This document shows, in pieces, positions 28,923 through 38,439 of a DNA stretch of 64,000 nucleotides. The stretch is taken from NCBI RefSeq assembly GCF_016919245.1, contig NZ_JAFEJA010000001.1:3072001-3136000 (forward strand), written 5' to 3'. This DNA is from Streptomyces zhihengii. GTDB lineage: Bacteria; Actinomycetota; Actinomycetes; Streptomycetales; Streptomycetaceae. Position 1 is the stretch's first letter. The number at the start of each line of letters is the position of its first letter. Under the pieces are notes generated by a model. That model did not search any database, was not told where the DNA came from, and saw only the letters and a program-made list of their open reading frames with translations. Made by a program: the position numbers and the translations under genes.

Positions 28923-29254
28923 AGGCTCGGCCCGGGGGCTGCGCGGTCCCGGGAGCGGCACCGTGCCGCACGGGTGTCCTCGCAGGCCGGACGGGCCGGG
29001 TGCACGGCGCCGGCGCCACGGGCGGACGGCCGGGTCACATGGTGCCGGCGCCACGGGCGGACGGCCGGGTGCACGGGCCGGACGGTCCGGACAGGCGGCC
29101 CGGACATGCCGGTCGCACGATCCGGACGGGCCGGACAGGTGGGCTGTCGGGTTTGCGACAGGGCGGTAAAGCGACAGCCGGAAGGGCTGATGAAAGGGCG
29201 TCAGCGCGTGCCAACGTGGCGGCCGTTCGCAGCCCCCCGAGCTGAAGGATGACC
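28923..29254. other. Intergenic region upstream of the large subtilase
   Basis: It contains a 35-bp-period direct repeat (29009-29070) and many GGCCGGAC-type imperfect repeats. Near 29151-29178 two GCGACAG copies flank GGGCGGTAAA, which may belong to the protease promoter. No gene is supported. Confidence 0.4.
29009..29070. repeat. Two-copy direct repeat, 35-bp period
   Basis: A 27-bp sequence starting GCCGGCGCCACGGGCGG occurs exactly at 29009-29035 and 29044-29070. The period equals that of the minisatellite on the other side of the regulator gene, but the unit sequence is different. Confidence 0.75.
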
Positions 29255-31939
29255 ATGTCCCGTCCCCGCTCCACCGCTCCCGGTCACAGAGCCGGGCGCA
29301 GTGCCGTCGCGATCGCGACCGCGGTACTCGCCGCCGGGAGTCTCGCGCTGACCGCGCTGCCCGCGCAGGCGACCCCTGCCACGGCCGCGCCGGCCACCAC
29401 GTCCGCCACCACCTCCGCGTCCCCGTCCGCCGACAAGCTCGGCGACCACGACCGCGCGCTGCTCGCCACGTACCGCGCGCAGCACGAGGCCCGTACCGTG
29501 CTGCGCCGGGCGGACCGTGCGGTCCCGGACTTCGCCACGCTGCTGCTCGCCGTCCGGGAGGGCCGCACCGCCGAGGCGGAGCGCGCGCTCGCCGGCCTCG
29601 GCGTCACCGCCACCCGCACCGAGGCCGCCGTCGGCTACATCAAGGCCAATGTGCCGTTCGACGCCGTGGAGAAGGCCGTCGCCCTCGACGACGTGATCGC
29701 CGCCGACGTGGACGAGCTGCTGAAGGTCGACGACACCCGTGCCGACGGCGCGGCGGCGGGCGCGGGCGCGCCGGGCGGGCGGCTGCCGGCGGCCCCCTCG
29801 TCCCGCACCCCCGACGCCAATCCCTACATGCCGACCCGCGAGACGGGGTCGGTCGCGTTCAAGGAGGCCCACCGGACGTACGACGGCCGCGGGGTCACCA
29901 TCGGCATCATGGACACCGGTGTCGACCCGACCCACCCGGCGCTCGCGCGGACGACCACCGGGGAGCGCAAGCTCGTCGACACCGTGACGGGGACGAACCC
30001 GCGGGACTTCATCGACCTGCTCTTCGACGCGAGCTGGCAGAACATGACGGCCACGTCGAAGGTGAGCGGTCCCGAGTTCACCGACACGGTGCGGGGCGAG
30101 ACCTGGCGCGGGCCCGACGCCGACGACCTGCGCATCGGTCTGCGCCCGGTCCAGCTTCCGCAGGGCTCCACGGTCGTGCCGACCCTGGTGCGCGAGTCGG
30201 ACGGCGCGGTGTGGGTCGACACGGACCAGGACCACGACTTCACCGACGAGGAGCTGCTGCGCCCGTACGGGGAGAAGCAGCAGGTCGCCCGCTTCGGGAC
30301 CGACGACCCGGCGACCCCGGCGGACGAGCGGATACCGTTCACCGTCCAGGTGCGGGACGACTTCTTCCCGGGCGTGATCAGCGTCAACGTCAACATCGTC
30401 ACCGAGGCGCACGGCACCCATGTCGCGGGCATCACCGCGGCCAACGGCATGTTCGGCGGCCGGATGGACGGCCAGGCGCCCGGTGCCCGGCTGGTGTCCA
30501 TGCGGGCCTGCCACAGCTTCGGCTGCTCCAGCGCGGCGCTCACCGACGGCATGATCGACCTCGCCACGAAGTACGGCGTGGACGTGATCAACATGTCGAT
30601 CGGCGCGTCGCCGGCGTTCAACGACGGGCAGAGCGCCCGCGCCCTCGTCTACAACCGGCTGATCGACGAGTCCGGTGTCCAGATGTTCATCTCCGCCGGC
30701 AACTCGGGCGCGGGCGTGAACACGGTCGGCGACCCGACCGCCGCCGACAAGGTCGTCAGCGTCGGCGCCTCCGTCTCCCGGGAGACCTGGTGGGCGAACT
30801 ACGGGTCCGAGGTCCGCGACGCGCACGGGGTGTTCCCCTTCTCCTCGCGGGGGCCGCGTGAGGACGGCGGTTTCAAGCCCGACCTGACGGCGCCCGGCGC
30901 CGCGGTGTCGACCGTCCCGGCCTGGCTGCCGAACGCCTCCGTCGCCGAGACCGGCTACACCCTGCCCGCCGGCTACTCGATGATGAACGGCACCTCGATG
31001 GCGTCGCCGCAGGCGACCGGCGCGGCGGCGCTGCTGCTGTCGGCCGCCGCGCAGCGCGGGGTGGGCGCGAGCCCGGCCGAGCTGCGGAGCGCGCTCTACT
31101 CCTCGGCGCGCTACCAGGACCACGTGGCGGCCGTCGCGCAGGGCCGCGGCGAGCTCGACGTGGCGGGCGCCTGGAAGCACCTGTCCCGCGGCACCACGGC
31201 CGTCGACGCGGTGACGGTGAGCGCCCCGGTGTGCACCCCGCTCTCCGGCGACCTGGTCACCCCGCACACCGGCAGCGGCGTCTTCAACAGCTGCGCCCCG
31301 GGCAGCGGCGGCCAGGGCGCGGGCGAGAAGCGCACCTACGACGTGACGCTGACCCGCACCTCCGGGCCCGACCGCGCCGTGCCCTACCTGCTGGACGTCG
31401 ACGGTGACGGGCGGACGTTCTCCGTGCCGCGCACGGTCCGGCTGCCGCTGAACGAGCCGACCGTGGTGAAGGTGGCCGCCGAGCCGCGCGCCGCGGGTGT
31501 GCACAGCGCGGTCCTGCGGATCGACAACCCGGCGACGAAGGCCGTCGAGCAGTCGGCGATGCTGGCCGTCGAGGCCGCGGCCACGCCTGCCGCGGGCACG
31601 CCGTACGAGGTGCGGGGCGTCGCCCACCGCAACGGCACGCTCCACTACACGATCGCGGTGCCCGAGGGCGCGAAGGCGCTGACGGTCGCGATGGACGGCC
31701 TCGGCGAGGGCAGCCAGACCCGCTGGTGGGCCTTCGGGCCGACCGGGACCAGCGGCGAGGCCGCGGGGCCGGGCAGCCTGTCCTGCTACGCCAACTACGC
31801 CGGCGGCAACGGCTGCGACCCGGGCACCCGCACCTACGAGGCGCCGGCCGCGGGCGTGTGGGAGCTGGTCGTCGAGTCCCGCCGTACGTCCCCGTCCTTC
31901 ACCAACCCGTTCCGGCTGACGGCGACGGTCACGAAGTAG
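29255..31939 (+). CDS. Large secreted S8 serine peptidase
   Basis: An 894-residue exported subtilase. A signal peptide (about 1-38, with LPAQATPATA) is followed by a pro-region, then the catalytic domain with D220 (IMDTGVDPTHP), H386 (HGTHVAGIT) and S581 (NGTSMASPQATG). The gap between Asp and His is about 165 residues, far longer than in classic subtilisins, as in tripeptidyl-peptidase-like or KP-43-like members. The C-terminal 270 residues form beta-rich domains. ATG 29255 fits GAAGGA spacing better than the ATG six bases earlier (29249). Two long regulators and repeats lie upstream. Confidence 0.9.
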   Translation: MSRPRSTAPGHRAGRSAVAIATAVLAAGSLALTALPAQATPATAAPATTSATTSASPSADKLGDHDRALLATYRAQHEARTVLRRADRAVPDFATLLLAVREGRTAEAERALAGLGVTATRTEAAVGYIKANVPFDAVEKAVALDDVIAADVDELLKVDDTRADGAAAGAGAPGGRLPAAPSSRTPDANPYMPTRETGSVAFKEAHRTYDGRGVTIGIMDTGVDPTHPALARTTTGERKLVDTVTGTNPRDFIDLLFDASWQNMTATSKVSGPEFTDTVRGETWRGPDADDLRIGLRPVQLPQGSTVVPTLVRESDGAVWVDTDQDHDFTDEELLRPYGEKQQVARFGTDDPATPADERIPFTVQVRDDFFPGVISVNVNIVTEAHGTHVAGITAANGMFGGRMDGQAPGARLVSMRACHSFGCSSAALTDGMIDLATKYGVDVINMSIGASPAFNDGQSARALVYNRLIDESGVQMFISAGNSGAGVNTVGDPTAADKVVSVGASVSRETWWANYGSEVRDAHGVFPFSSRGPREDGGFKPDLTAPGAAVSTVPAWLPNASVAETGYTLPAGYSMMNGTSMASPQATGAAALLLSAAAQRGVGASPAELRSALYSSARYQDHVAAVAQGRGELDVAGAWKHLSRGTTAVDAVTVSAPVCTPLSGDLVTPHTGSGVFNSCAPGSGGQGAGEKRTYDVTLTRTSGPDRAVPYLLDVDGDGRTFSVPRTVRLPLNEPTVVKVAAEPRAAGVHSAVLRIDNPATKAVEQSAMLAVEAAATPAAGTPYEVRGVAHRNGTLHYTIAVPEGAKALTVAMDGLGEGSQTRWWAFGPTGTSGEAAGPGSLSCYANYAGGNGCDPGTRTYEAPAAGVWELVVESRRTSPSFTNPFRLTATVTK

Positions 31940-31968
31940 TCGCGGAGCTCCCGTGCGGGCCCGGTCCG

Positions 31969-31987
31969 GGAAGTGAGCCTTACCTCA
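31969..31987. promoter_or_regulatory. Candidate iron box upstream of class I fumarase
   Basis: The 19-mer beginning GGAAGTGAGCC and ending TTACCTCA agrees with the DmdR/IdeR iron-box consensus at about 13 of 19 positions. It contains the dyad GTGAG-N6-CTCAC (31973-31988). It lies 86-105 nt upstream of an iron-sulfur fumarase, where iron control would make sense. The match is partial. Confidence 0.35.
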
Positions 31988-32073
31988 CAGGATCGGGGCC
32001 GCACGGGAGTCTTACGCTGGATGGCGCTGCCAACGGAGGCATGCTGCTGTCTGTGAAGTGAGGAATGGGCGAA

Positions 32074-33738
32074 ATGCCGGAGTTCGCGTATACGGATCTG
32101 CTCCCGCTGGGCGAGGACACCACCCCGTACCGGCTGGTGACCGCCGAGGGCGTCTCGACCTTCGAGGCCGACGGGCGGACCTTCATCAAGGTGGAGCCCG
32201 AGGCCCTGCGGAAGCTCGCCGCCGAGGCGATCCACGACATCCAGCACTACCTCCGCCCCGCCCACCTCGCCCAGCTCCGCCGCATCGTCGACGACCCCGA
32301 GGCGTCGGGCAACGACAAGTTCGTGGCGCTGGACCTCCTGAAGAACGCGAACATCGCCGCCGCGGGCGTCCTGCCCATGTGCCAGGACACCGGCACCGCG
32401 ATCGTCATGGGCAAGCGCGGGCAGAACGTGCTCACCGAGGGCGGCGACGAGGCCGCCCTCTCGCACGGCATCTACGACGCCTACACCAAGCTGAACCTGC
32501 GCTACTCGCAGATGGCGCCGCTGACCATGTGGGAGGAGCGGAACACCGGCTCCAACCTCCCCGCGCAGATCGAGCTGTACGCCACCGACGGCGGCGCGTA
32601 CAAGTTCCTCTTCATGGCGAAGGGCGGCGGCTCGGCCAACAAGTCCTTCCTCTACCAGGAGACGAAGGCCGTCCTCAACGAGGCGAGCATGATGAAGTTC
32701 CTGGAGGAGAAGATCCGCTCGCTCGGCACCGCGGCCTGCCCGCCGTACCACCTGGCGATCACCGTCGGCGGCACCTCGGCCGAGTTCGCGCTGAAGACCG
32801 CGAAGTACGCCTCCGCGCACTACCTCGACGAGCTGCCGACCGAGGGCTCGGAGCTCGGGCACGGCTTCCGCGACGAGGAGCTGGAGAAGAAGGTCTTCGA
32901 GCTGACGCAGCGGATCGGCATCGGCGCGCAGTTCGGCGGCAAGTACTTCTGCCACGACGTACGGGTGGTGCGCCTGCCGCGGCACGGCGCCTCGCTGCCG
33001 GTCGCCATCGCCGTCTCCTGCTCGGCGGACCGCCAGGCCGTCGCCAAGATCACCGCCGAGGGCGTCTTCCTGGAGCAGCTGGAGACCGACCCGGCGCGCT
33101 TCCTGCCCGACACCACCGACGAGCACCTCGCCGAGGAGGGCGACGTCGTCCGGATCGACCTCAACCGGCCGATGGACGAGATGCTCGCGGAGCTGTCCAA
33201 GTACCCGGTGAAGACCAGGCTCTCGCTGACCGGCCCGCTGGTCGTCGCGCGCGACATCGCGCACGCGAAGATCAAGGAGCGGCTGGACGCGGGCGAGGAG
33301 ATGCCGCAGTACCTGAAGGACCACCCGGTGTACTACGCCGGGCCCGCGAAGACGCCCGAGGGGTACGCGTCGGGGTCCTTCGGTCCGACGACGGCCGGCC
33401 GGATGGACTCCTACGTGGAGCAGTTCCAGGCGGCGGGCGGCTCGAAGATCATGCTGGCCAAGGGCAACCGCTCGAAGCAGGTGACGGACGCGTGCGGGGC
33501 GCACGGCGGGTTCTACCTGGGGTCGATCGGCGGGCCGGCGGCGCGGCTGGCGCAGGACTGCATCAAGAAGGTCGAGGTCGTCGAGTACGAGGAGCTCGGC
33601 ATGGAGGCGGTCTGGAAGATCGAGGTGGAGGACTTCCCGGCGTTCATCGTGGTCGACGACAAGGGGAACGACTTCTTCACGGAGCCGGCTCCGGCGCCGA
33701 CCTTCACGTCGATTCCCGTGCGAGGGCCGGGGCTGTAG
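32074..33738 (+). CDS. fumA: Class I fumarate hydratase (iron-sulfur)
   Basis: A 554-residue [4Fe-4S] fumarase converting fumarate to L-malate. The alpha domain carries the cluster-binding region [24 protein letters not shown] [11 protein letters not shown], and [15 protein letters not shown]; the beta domain ends with [24 protein letters not shown], quoted here as its start GNRSKQV and end YLGSIGG. ATG 32074 is favoured because GAGG lies at good distance; ATG 32065 is also possible. A class II fumarase lies 2 kb downstream, giving one oxygen- and iron-sensitive and one stable isozyme. Confidence 0.95.
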   Translation: MPEFAYTDLLPLGEDTTPYRLVTAEGVSTFEADGRTFIKVEPEALRKLAAEAIHDIQHYLRPAHLAQLRRIVDDPEASGNDKFVALDLLKNANIAAAGVLPMCQDTGTAIVMGKRGQNVLTEGGDEAALSHGIYDAYTKLNLRYSQMAPLTMWEERNTGSNLPAQIELYATDGGAYKFLFMAKGGGSANKSFLYQETKAVLNEASMMKFLEEKIRSLGTAACPPYHLAITVGGTSAEFALKTAKYASAHYLDELPTEGSELGHGFRDEELEKKVFELTQRIGIGAQFGGKYFCHDVRVVRLPRHGASLPVAIAVSCSADRQAVAKITAEGVFLEQLETDPARFLPDTTDEHLAEEGDVVRIDLNRPMDEMLAELSKYPVKTRLSLTGPLVVARDIAHAKIKERLDAGEEMPQYLKDHPVYYAGPAKTPEGYASGSFGPTTAGRMDSYVEQFQAAGGSKIMLAKGNRSKQVTDACGAHGGFYLGSIGGPAARLAQDCIKKVEVVEYEELGMEAVWKIEVEDFPAFIVVDDKGNDFFTEPAPAPTFTSIPVRGPGL

Positions 33739-33784
33739 CTCCGCCGGGGGTGTAGCTCCGCCGGGGCTGTAGCTCCGCCGGGGG
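33734..33784. repeat. Three-copy 17-bp repeat beginning at the fumarase stop codon
   Basis: TGTAGCTCCGCCGGGG followed by G, C and G occurs at 33734-33750, 33751-33767 and 33768-33784. The TAG of the first copy is the fumarase stop codon. The copies differ only in the last base. Confidence 0.85.
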
Positions 33785-34189
33785 TGCGTGAGGGCTCCGG
33801 GGCCCCTCGGGTGGGCCCGGGGCTCCGCCCCGGGCCCCGTGCGTCGCGCCCTCGCGGGCGCGACGCCTTACGGGGGCTCCGCCCCCGGACCCCCGCGCCT
33901 CAAACGCCGGCGGGGCTGGGAAAGCACCCGGCGCCGGCGGGGCTGGGAAAGCCCCGCGCCGCGAGGGCGACGCGCACCGGGCATCCGACTCCGGCGGGGC
34001 TGGGAACGACCCTCGCCGGGCTGATAGGCGCGGTCCGCACCACCAGGGGGCGACGCACAACGCGCCACAAACGCCCGCACGCCCGGGAAGGAACGGGCCC
34101 GCCCCGTGGGAGAGCCGGGAACGGGCCCCTGGCCCGGCACGCGCCGCGAGGGCGACGCGCACCGGGCACACGCCGGCGGGGCGGCCCGC
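33739..34189. other. Repeat-rich convergent spacer (fumarase/esterase)
   Basis: It holds the 17-bp repeat, two hairpins, and CCGGCGGGGCTGGGAA at 33907-33922, 33934-33949 and 33991-34006, next to CTCAAACGCCGGCGG, a phrase common in streptomycete spacers. A 28-bp sequence starting GCGCCGCGAGGGCGACGC is present exactly at 33956-33983 and 34141-34168. No gene is supported. Confidence 0.7.
33841..33866. terminator. Hairpin after the class I fumarase gene
   Basis: A perfect 11-bp stem, GCGTCGCGCCC with GGGCGCGACGC, closes the tetraloop TCGC about 100 nt past the fumarase stop. A second small hairpin, GGGGGC-TCC-GCCCCC, lies at about 33872-33886. Confidence 0.6.
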
Positions 34190-35671
34190 TCACGCGAAGC
34201 GCTGCCCCGGTGAGCCGTCGCACGCCGCCAGGCGCAGCGGCTGGCCGCTCGTGCCCTGGGTCAGGCAGAGCCCGGTCGCGGCGGACGGGCGGAGGGTGGC
34301 GCCGTCGCGGACGAAGCGCTGGTTGGCGCCGCCGTGGCAGTCCCACAGGACCAGGGCGGTGCCGGCGCGGTAGGCGGAGTCCGGGACGTCCAGGCAGCGG
34401 TCCTGGCTCAGTTCCGTGTGGAGGGAGCCGCGGGCGGTGTCGTGCCACCAGCCCTGGTTGCGGCCGCCGTGGCAGTCCCACGCCAGGGTCCGGGTGCCGT
34501 TGCGGGTGACGGCGCCCTCGACGTCGGTGCAGGAGCCGGACGCGGACCTCAGCGGGCGGTAGACGTCGTCCCAGGCGAGCGGGAAGAGCCGGGGGGCGCC
34601 GCTGGAGGCGACGTCCGCGCAACTCGCCTCGCGCAGGCCCGAGTCGTAGAGCTGGGTCAGACAGGACGCGAAGGCCGCGTGGCCCCGGGCGTTCGGATGG
34701 AAGGACTGGCGGACGGAGTTGGCGTCCGGCGGGAACGGGTTGCCGAGGTCGATGTAGAGACCGCGGGCCCAGGTGTCCTGGTGGCAGACCTCGTGGCCGT
34801 GGAAGAGGCGCGAGTTGTCGAGGTAGACCGCGCCGGTGCTCTGCGCGGCCCGGCGCATGCCGCGTTCGAAGGCGGGGACGGCCGTGTTGCGGCCCCACAC
34901 GGTGTCGGAGTCGTAGCCCAGGCCGCCGCAGACCAGCTTGCCGGGGAAGGACGGGTTGTCCCGGAAGTCGGGGCCGATGGGGCTCGGGTAGCCCATCACG
35001 ACGAGCTTGTAGTCGCCGTCCCCGTAGCCCGCGCCGCGCATCACGGTCCGCAGGTCGCGCACGGTCTGCTCGACCTTGGGCACGAGGCCGTCGACACGGG
35101 CCTGCCAGCCGGGGGCGTACTTCGGCTCGCAGGCGCCCTGGAGCAGGATGTAGCGGGTGACGCAGTCGGTCATGACCGGGCCGAACTGGAGGTCGTCGTT
35201 GGCCCCCGCGACGAGCAGCACCATCTTGATCCGGGTGTTGCGGGCCTTGATCGCGAGGCTGTCGCTCTGGACGAGTTCGTCGGCGTACTGCTTGCTGCCG
35301 CCGATGCGGATGTTGACGGTGGACGCGCCCGAGCAGGAGACGTTGTACGTGACGTCGGCGGCGATGCCGGTACGGTGGACGGCCGCGTCGGGCGAGCGGT
35401 GGCACCAGTTGTCGGGACCGTCGGTGCCCGGCTCGTAGGTGCCGACGCCCTCGCCGGAGATCTCGCTGTCGCCGAGCGAGATCAGCGCCGTCCTGCGCTG
35501 GTCGAGCGGGCGTTCGGCCGGACTGCCGTAGAGGGCGGTGGCCTCCGCCGCGCGGACGGCCTCCAGCGCCGGCGGCAGCGGGACGGACGCGGCCGCCGCG
35601 GCCGCGGGTGCGGCCGGTGCCGCGGCCGCCGTGCGCCGGAACGGGTGAACTCTTGGGCCTGGTCGCGTCAT
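34190..35671 (-). CDS. Secreted SGNH esterase with ricin B-type lectin domain
   Basis: A 493-residue exported protein. The N-terminus (1-30) is basic then Ala-rich, a signal peptide. The SGNH hydrolase domain has the nucleophile in [10 protein letters not shown] (S69), the GAND block (VAGANDD) and the catalytic His in SFHPNARGH. The last 125 residues are a RICIN lectin with three QxW-type repeats (QGWWHD, QRFVRD, QRFA) and [15 protein letters not shown] motifs that bind sugars. It probably deacylates a polysaccharide. The start is fixed by GGGGAGG four bases before ATG 35671. Confidence 0.88.
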   Translation of the reverse strand: MTRPGPRVHPFRRTAAAAPAAPAAAAAASVPLPPALEAVRAAEATALYGSPAERPLDQRRTALISLGDSEISGEGVGTYEPGTDGPDNWCHRSPDAAVHRTGIAADVTYNVSCSGASTVNIRIGGSKQYADELVQSDSLAIKARNTRIKMVLLVAGANDDLQFGPVMTDCVTRYILLQGACEPKYAPGWQARVDGLVPKVEQTVRDLRTVMRGAGYGDGDYKLVVMGYPSPIGPDFRDNPSFPGKLVCGGLGYDSDTVWGRNTAVPAFERGMRRAAQSTGAVYLDNSRLFHGHEVCHQDTWARGLYIDLGNPFPPDANSVRQSFHPNARGHAAFASCLTQLYDSGLREASCADVASSGAPRLFPLAWDDVYRPLRSASGSCTDVEGAVTRNGTRTLAWDCHGGRNQGWWHDTARGSLHTELSQDRCLDVPDSAYRAGTALVLWDCHGGANQRFVRDGATLRPSAATGLCLTQGTSGQPLRLAACDGSPGQRFA

Positions 35672-35788
35672 TGCGCCTCCCCGGGTTGTGGTCTCCCGGG
35701 GTATGTACTGGCGGGTAGTGCGGTTGGGAATACGCGGAACAAGACAACTGCTCAACTTTTCGAGGCGAAGGCTCAAGGAAGGACAGCG

Positions 35789-37189
35789 ATGAGCGGCACG
35801 GCGGCGGGCGAATTCCGGATCGAGCACGACTCCATGGGCGAGGTGCGGGTCCCCGCGCACGCGAAGTGGCGGGCCCAGACCCAGCGGGCGGTGGAGAACT
35901 TCCCCGTCTCCGGCCAGCGTCTGGAGCGCTCGCACATCGAGGCCCTGGCGCTGATCAAGGCCGCCGCGGCCCGGGTGAACGCCCGGCTGGGCGTGCTGGA
36001 CGCCGACCTCGCGGAGGCCGTCGCGAGCGCGGCGGACGAGGTCGCCGGGGGCCGCTGGGACGAGCACTTCCCCGTCGACGTCTTCCAGACCGGGTCCGGC
36101 ACGTCCTCGAACATGAACGCCAACGAGGTGATCGCCACGCTGGCCGCCGAGCGCCTCGGCCGGGACGTCCACCCCAACGACCATGTGAACGCCTCCCAGT
36201 CGTCCAACGACGTCTTCCCGTCCTCGATCCACATCGCGGCCACCGCCGCGGTGACCGGGGACCTCGTGCCGGCGCTGGAGCATCTGGCGGCCGCCCTGGA
36301 GCGCAAGGCGGCCGAGTTCGCCGCCGTCGTGAAGTCGGGGCGCACGCACCTGATGGACGCCACCCCCGTCACCCTCGGCCAGGAGTTCGGCGGCTACGCG
36401 GCGCAGATCCGCCACGGTGTGGAGCGGCTGCGCTCCGCGCTGCCGCGCCTCGCCGAACTCCCCCTGGGCGGCACGGCGGTGGGCACCGGCATCAACACCC
36501 CGCCCGGCTTCTCCGCGGCCGTCATCGCGGAGGTGGCGGCGGCCACGGGACTGCCGCTGACCGAGGCCCGCGACCACTTCGAGGCGCAGGGGGCGCGGGA
36601 CGCCCTGGTGGAGACCTCCGGACAGCTCCGGACGGTCGCGGTGTCGCTCACCAAGATCTGCAACGACCTGCGGTGGATGGCCTCCGGGCCGCGCACCGGG
36701 CTCGCGGAGATCGCCCTGCCGGACCTCCAGCCCGGTTCGTCGATCATGCCGGGCAAGGTCAACCCGGTGGTCCCCGAGGCGGTGCTGATGGTCGCCGCGC
36801 AGGTCACCGGCAACGACACGGCGGTCGCCGTCGCGGGGGCCGCGGGCAACTTCGAGCTGAACGTCATGCTGCCGGTGATGGCCAGGAACCTGCTGGAGTC
36901 CGTCCGGGTGCTCGCCAACGCCTCGCGCCTGCTCGCGGACCGGACGGTCGACGGGATCACGGACGACACCGAACGCGCCCGCGAGTACGCGGAGTCGTCC
37001 CCCTCCGTGGTCACCCCGCTCAACAAGTACATCGGCTACGAGGAGGCGGCGAAGGTCGCCAAGGCGTCGCTGGCCGAGCGCAGGACCATCCGGGAGGTCG
37101 TCCTGGCACGCGGATACGTGGAGCGCGGCGAACTGACCCTGGAGCAGCTCGACGAGGCGCTGGACGTGCTGCGCATGACCCACCCCTGA
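35789..37189 (+). CDS. fumC: Class II fumarate hydratase
   Basis: A 466-residue iron-independent fumarase of the aspartase/fumarase superfamily. It has [14 protein letters not shown], the [13 protein letters not shown] active-site block, the THLMDATPV histidine and the signature [11 protein letters not shown] with the mobile-loop serine. ATG 35789 follows AAGGAAGGA. It is divergent from the esterase gene (117 nt). The pair of fumarases within 4 kb lets the cell keep the TCA cycle running when iron is scarce or oxidants damage the class I enzyme. Confidence 0.96.
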   Translation: MSGTAAGEFRIEHDSMGEVRVPAHAKWRAQTQRAVENFPVSGQRLERSHIEALALIKAAAARVNARLGVLDADLAEAVASAADEVAGGRWDEHFPVDVFQTGSGTSSNMNANEVIATLAAERLGRDVHPNDHVNASQSSNDVFPSSIHIAATAAVTGDLVPALEHLAAALERKAAEFAAVVKSGRTHLMDATPVTLGQEFGGYAAQIRHGVERLRSALPRLAELPLGGTAVGTGINTPPGFSAAVIAEVAAATGLPLTEARDHFEAQGARDALVETSGQLRTVAVSLTKICNDLRWMASGPRTGLAEIALPDLQPGSSIMPGKVNPVVPEAVLMVAAQVTGNDTAVAVAGAAGNFELNVMLPVMARNLLESVRVLANASRLLADRTVDGITDDTERAREYAESSPSVVTPLNKYIGYEEAAKVAKASLAERRTIREVVLARGYVERGELTLEQLDEALDVLRMTHP

Positions 37190-37293
37190 GGCGGCGCGGG
37201 CGGGGCGCGGCGACGCACCGCGGCCCGGATCGCGGCGCACGCACCGTGACGCGGATCGCGGCGCACGCCCCGCCCCCCTCCTAAGATCTGCTC

Positions 37294-37974
37294 ATGACAG
37301 GGACGGAACGCATCGCACGCTGGGCACCCGGGGACCACATCCTCTGGCGGTACCGCGGTCATGCCCCCGATCTCGACGGCTGCACGGTGCACATCTGCCG
37401 GCCCGTGACGGTCGTCCAGGACACCGATGACCTGCTCGCCGTCTGGATGGCGCCGGGCACCGAGTGCGTCAAACCGGTGCTCGCCGACGGCTCCCCCGTG
37501 CATCTGGAGCCGCTGGCGACCCGCTACACCGCGCCGCGCACCCTGACCCGCGACCGCTGGTTCGGCGCCGGGGTGCTCAAGCTGGCCCGGCCCCGGGACC
37601 CGTGGTCGGTCTGGCTGTTCTGGGAGTCGGGCTGGCGGTTCAAGAGCTGGTACGTGAACCTCGAGGAGCCGCGCACCCGGTGGGCGGGCGGGGTGGACTC
37701 CGAGGACCACTTCCTCGACATCTCCGTCTATCCGGACCGCAGTTGGCTGTGGCGCGACGAGGACGAGTTCGCCCAGGCGCAGCTCGTGGGCCTGATGGAC
37801 GAGGCGAAGGCCGAGCGGGTCCGGGAGGCGGGGCGGGCCGCGGTGGCGTCCATCCGGGCGTGGCAGGCACCGTTCTCCTCGGGCTGGGAGCACTGGCGTC
37901 CGGACCCTTCGTGGACGGTGCCGCGGCTGCCGTCCGACTGGGCGGGGCGCGGGGAGGGGCGGCCCGCGGCCTGA
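37294..37974 (+). CDS. DUF402 domain protein
   Basis: A 226-residue protein of the DUF402/FomD-like family, phosphatase-like beta-barrels found in actinobacteria. Seen are PGDHILWRYRGH near the N-terminus and the conserved acidic metal-binding region WYVNLEEPRTRW with DSEDHFLDISVYPD and WLWRDEDEF. Members hydrolyse nucleotide-linked or pyrophosphate bonds, but this one is uncharacterised. The spacer upstream has a 26-bp-period repeat of CGGATCGCGGCGCACGC (37226 and 37252). Confidence 0.85.
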   Translation: MTGTERIARWAPGDHILWRYRGHAPDLDGCTVHICRPVTVVQDTDDLLAVWMAPGTECVKPVLADGSPVHLEPLATRYTAPRTLTRDRWFGAGVLKLARPRDPWSVWLFWESGWRFKSWYVNLEEPRTRWAGGVDSEDHFLDISVYPDRSWLWRDEDEFAQAQLVGLMDEAKAERVREAGRAAVASIRAWQAPFSSGWEHWRPDPSWTVPRLPSDWAGRGEGRPAA

Positions 37975-38439
37975 GCCGTGCGCCCGGGCCGCGCCGGACG
38001 GGGCGGGACGGACACCCGCAGGGGCGTCACGGAGTGAAGCTGGCCGAAAATTTGCGTTTCGGCCCTCACTCCGCCCGATCCTTCCCGCCCTGTCGTACCG
38101 GCCCGTCCATCTCCTTGTCCGATTCCGGTCAGCGAACGCGCTCCGGCGTATACGACCTCGTGAGACTCTTGATGCGCCCCCCGGGGGCAAACGTAGGATC
38201 GTCGTCCGCAGCGCTGCGCCGTACGAGGGAGAAAGCGCAGGACAGACCGCACTCCAGCCCGCACGTCAGCACGAGTCACCAAGACAGCAACAGTCGCACA
38301 GAGGGGGTCGAGCCGTGCCGGATGTCCGCCGTCCCACCAGGACCGGCCCCGGGGCGGACGCACAGCCCCACCGGACGGCCGCCACAAGCGGCCGCAGCGC
38401 AGTCGCGTCGACCCACCCGAGCCGGACGGAATCCCACGC
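37975..38439. other. 465-nt intergenic region with large hairpin
   Basis: It contains the 42-bp interrupted palindrome at 38031-38072. Further right TTGATG (38168-38173) and TAGGAT (38193-38198) with a 19-nt gap may form a promoter for the phosphatase gene. No open reading frame is credible. Confidence 0.5.
38031..38072. promoter_or_regulatory. 42-bp interrupted palindrome
   Basis: Outer arms GGAGTGA and TCACTCC and inner arms GGCCGAAA and TTTCGGCC are separated by AGCT on the left and one C on the right; the central loop is ATTTGCG. It lies 57 nt beyond the DUF402 gene. It could be a terminator, but it has no U-tract and its AT-rich centre is unusual here, so a protein-binding site is also possible. 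Confidence 0.55.
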
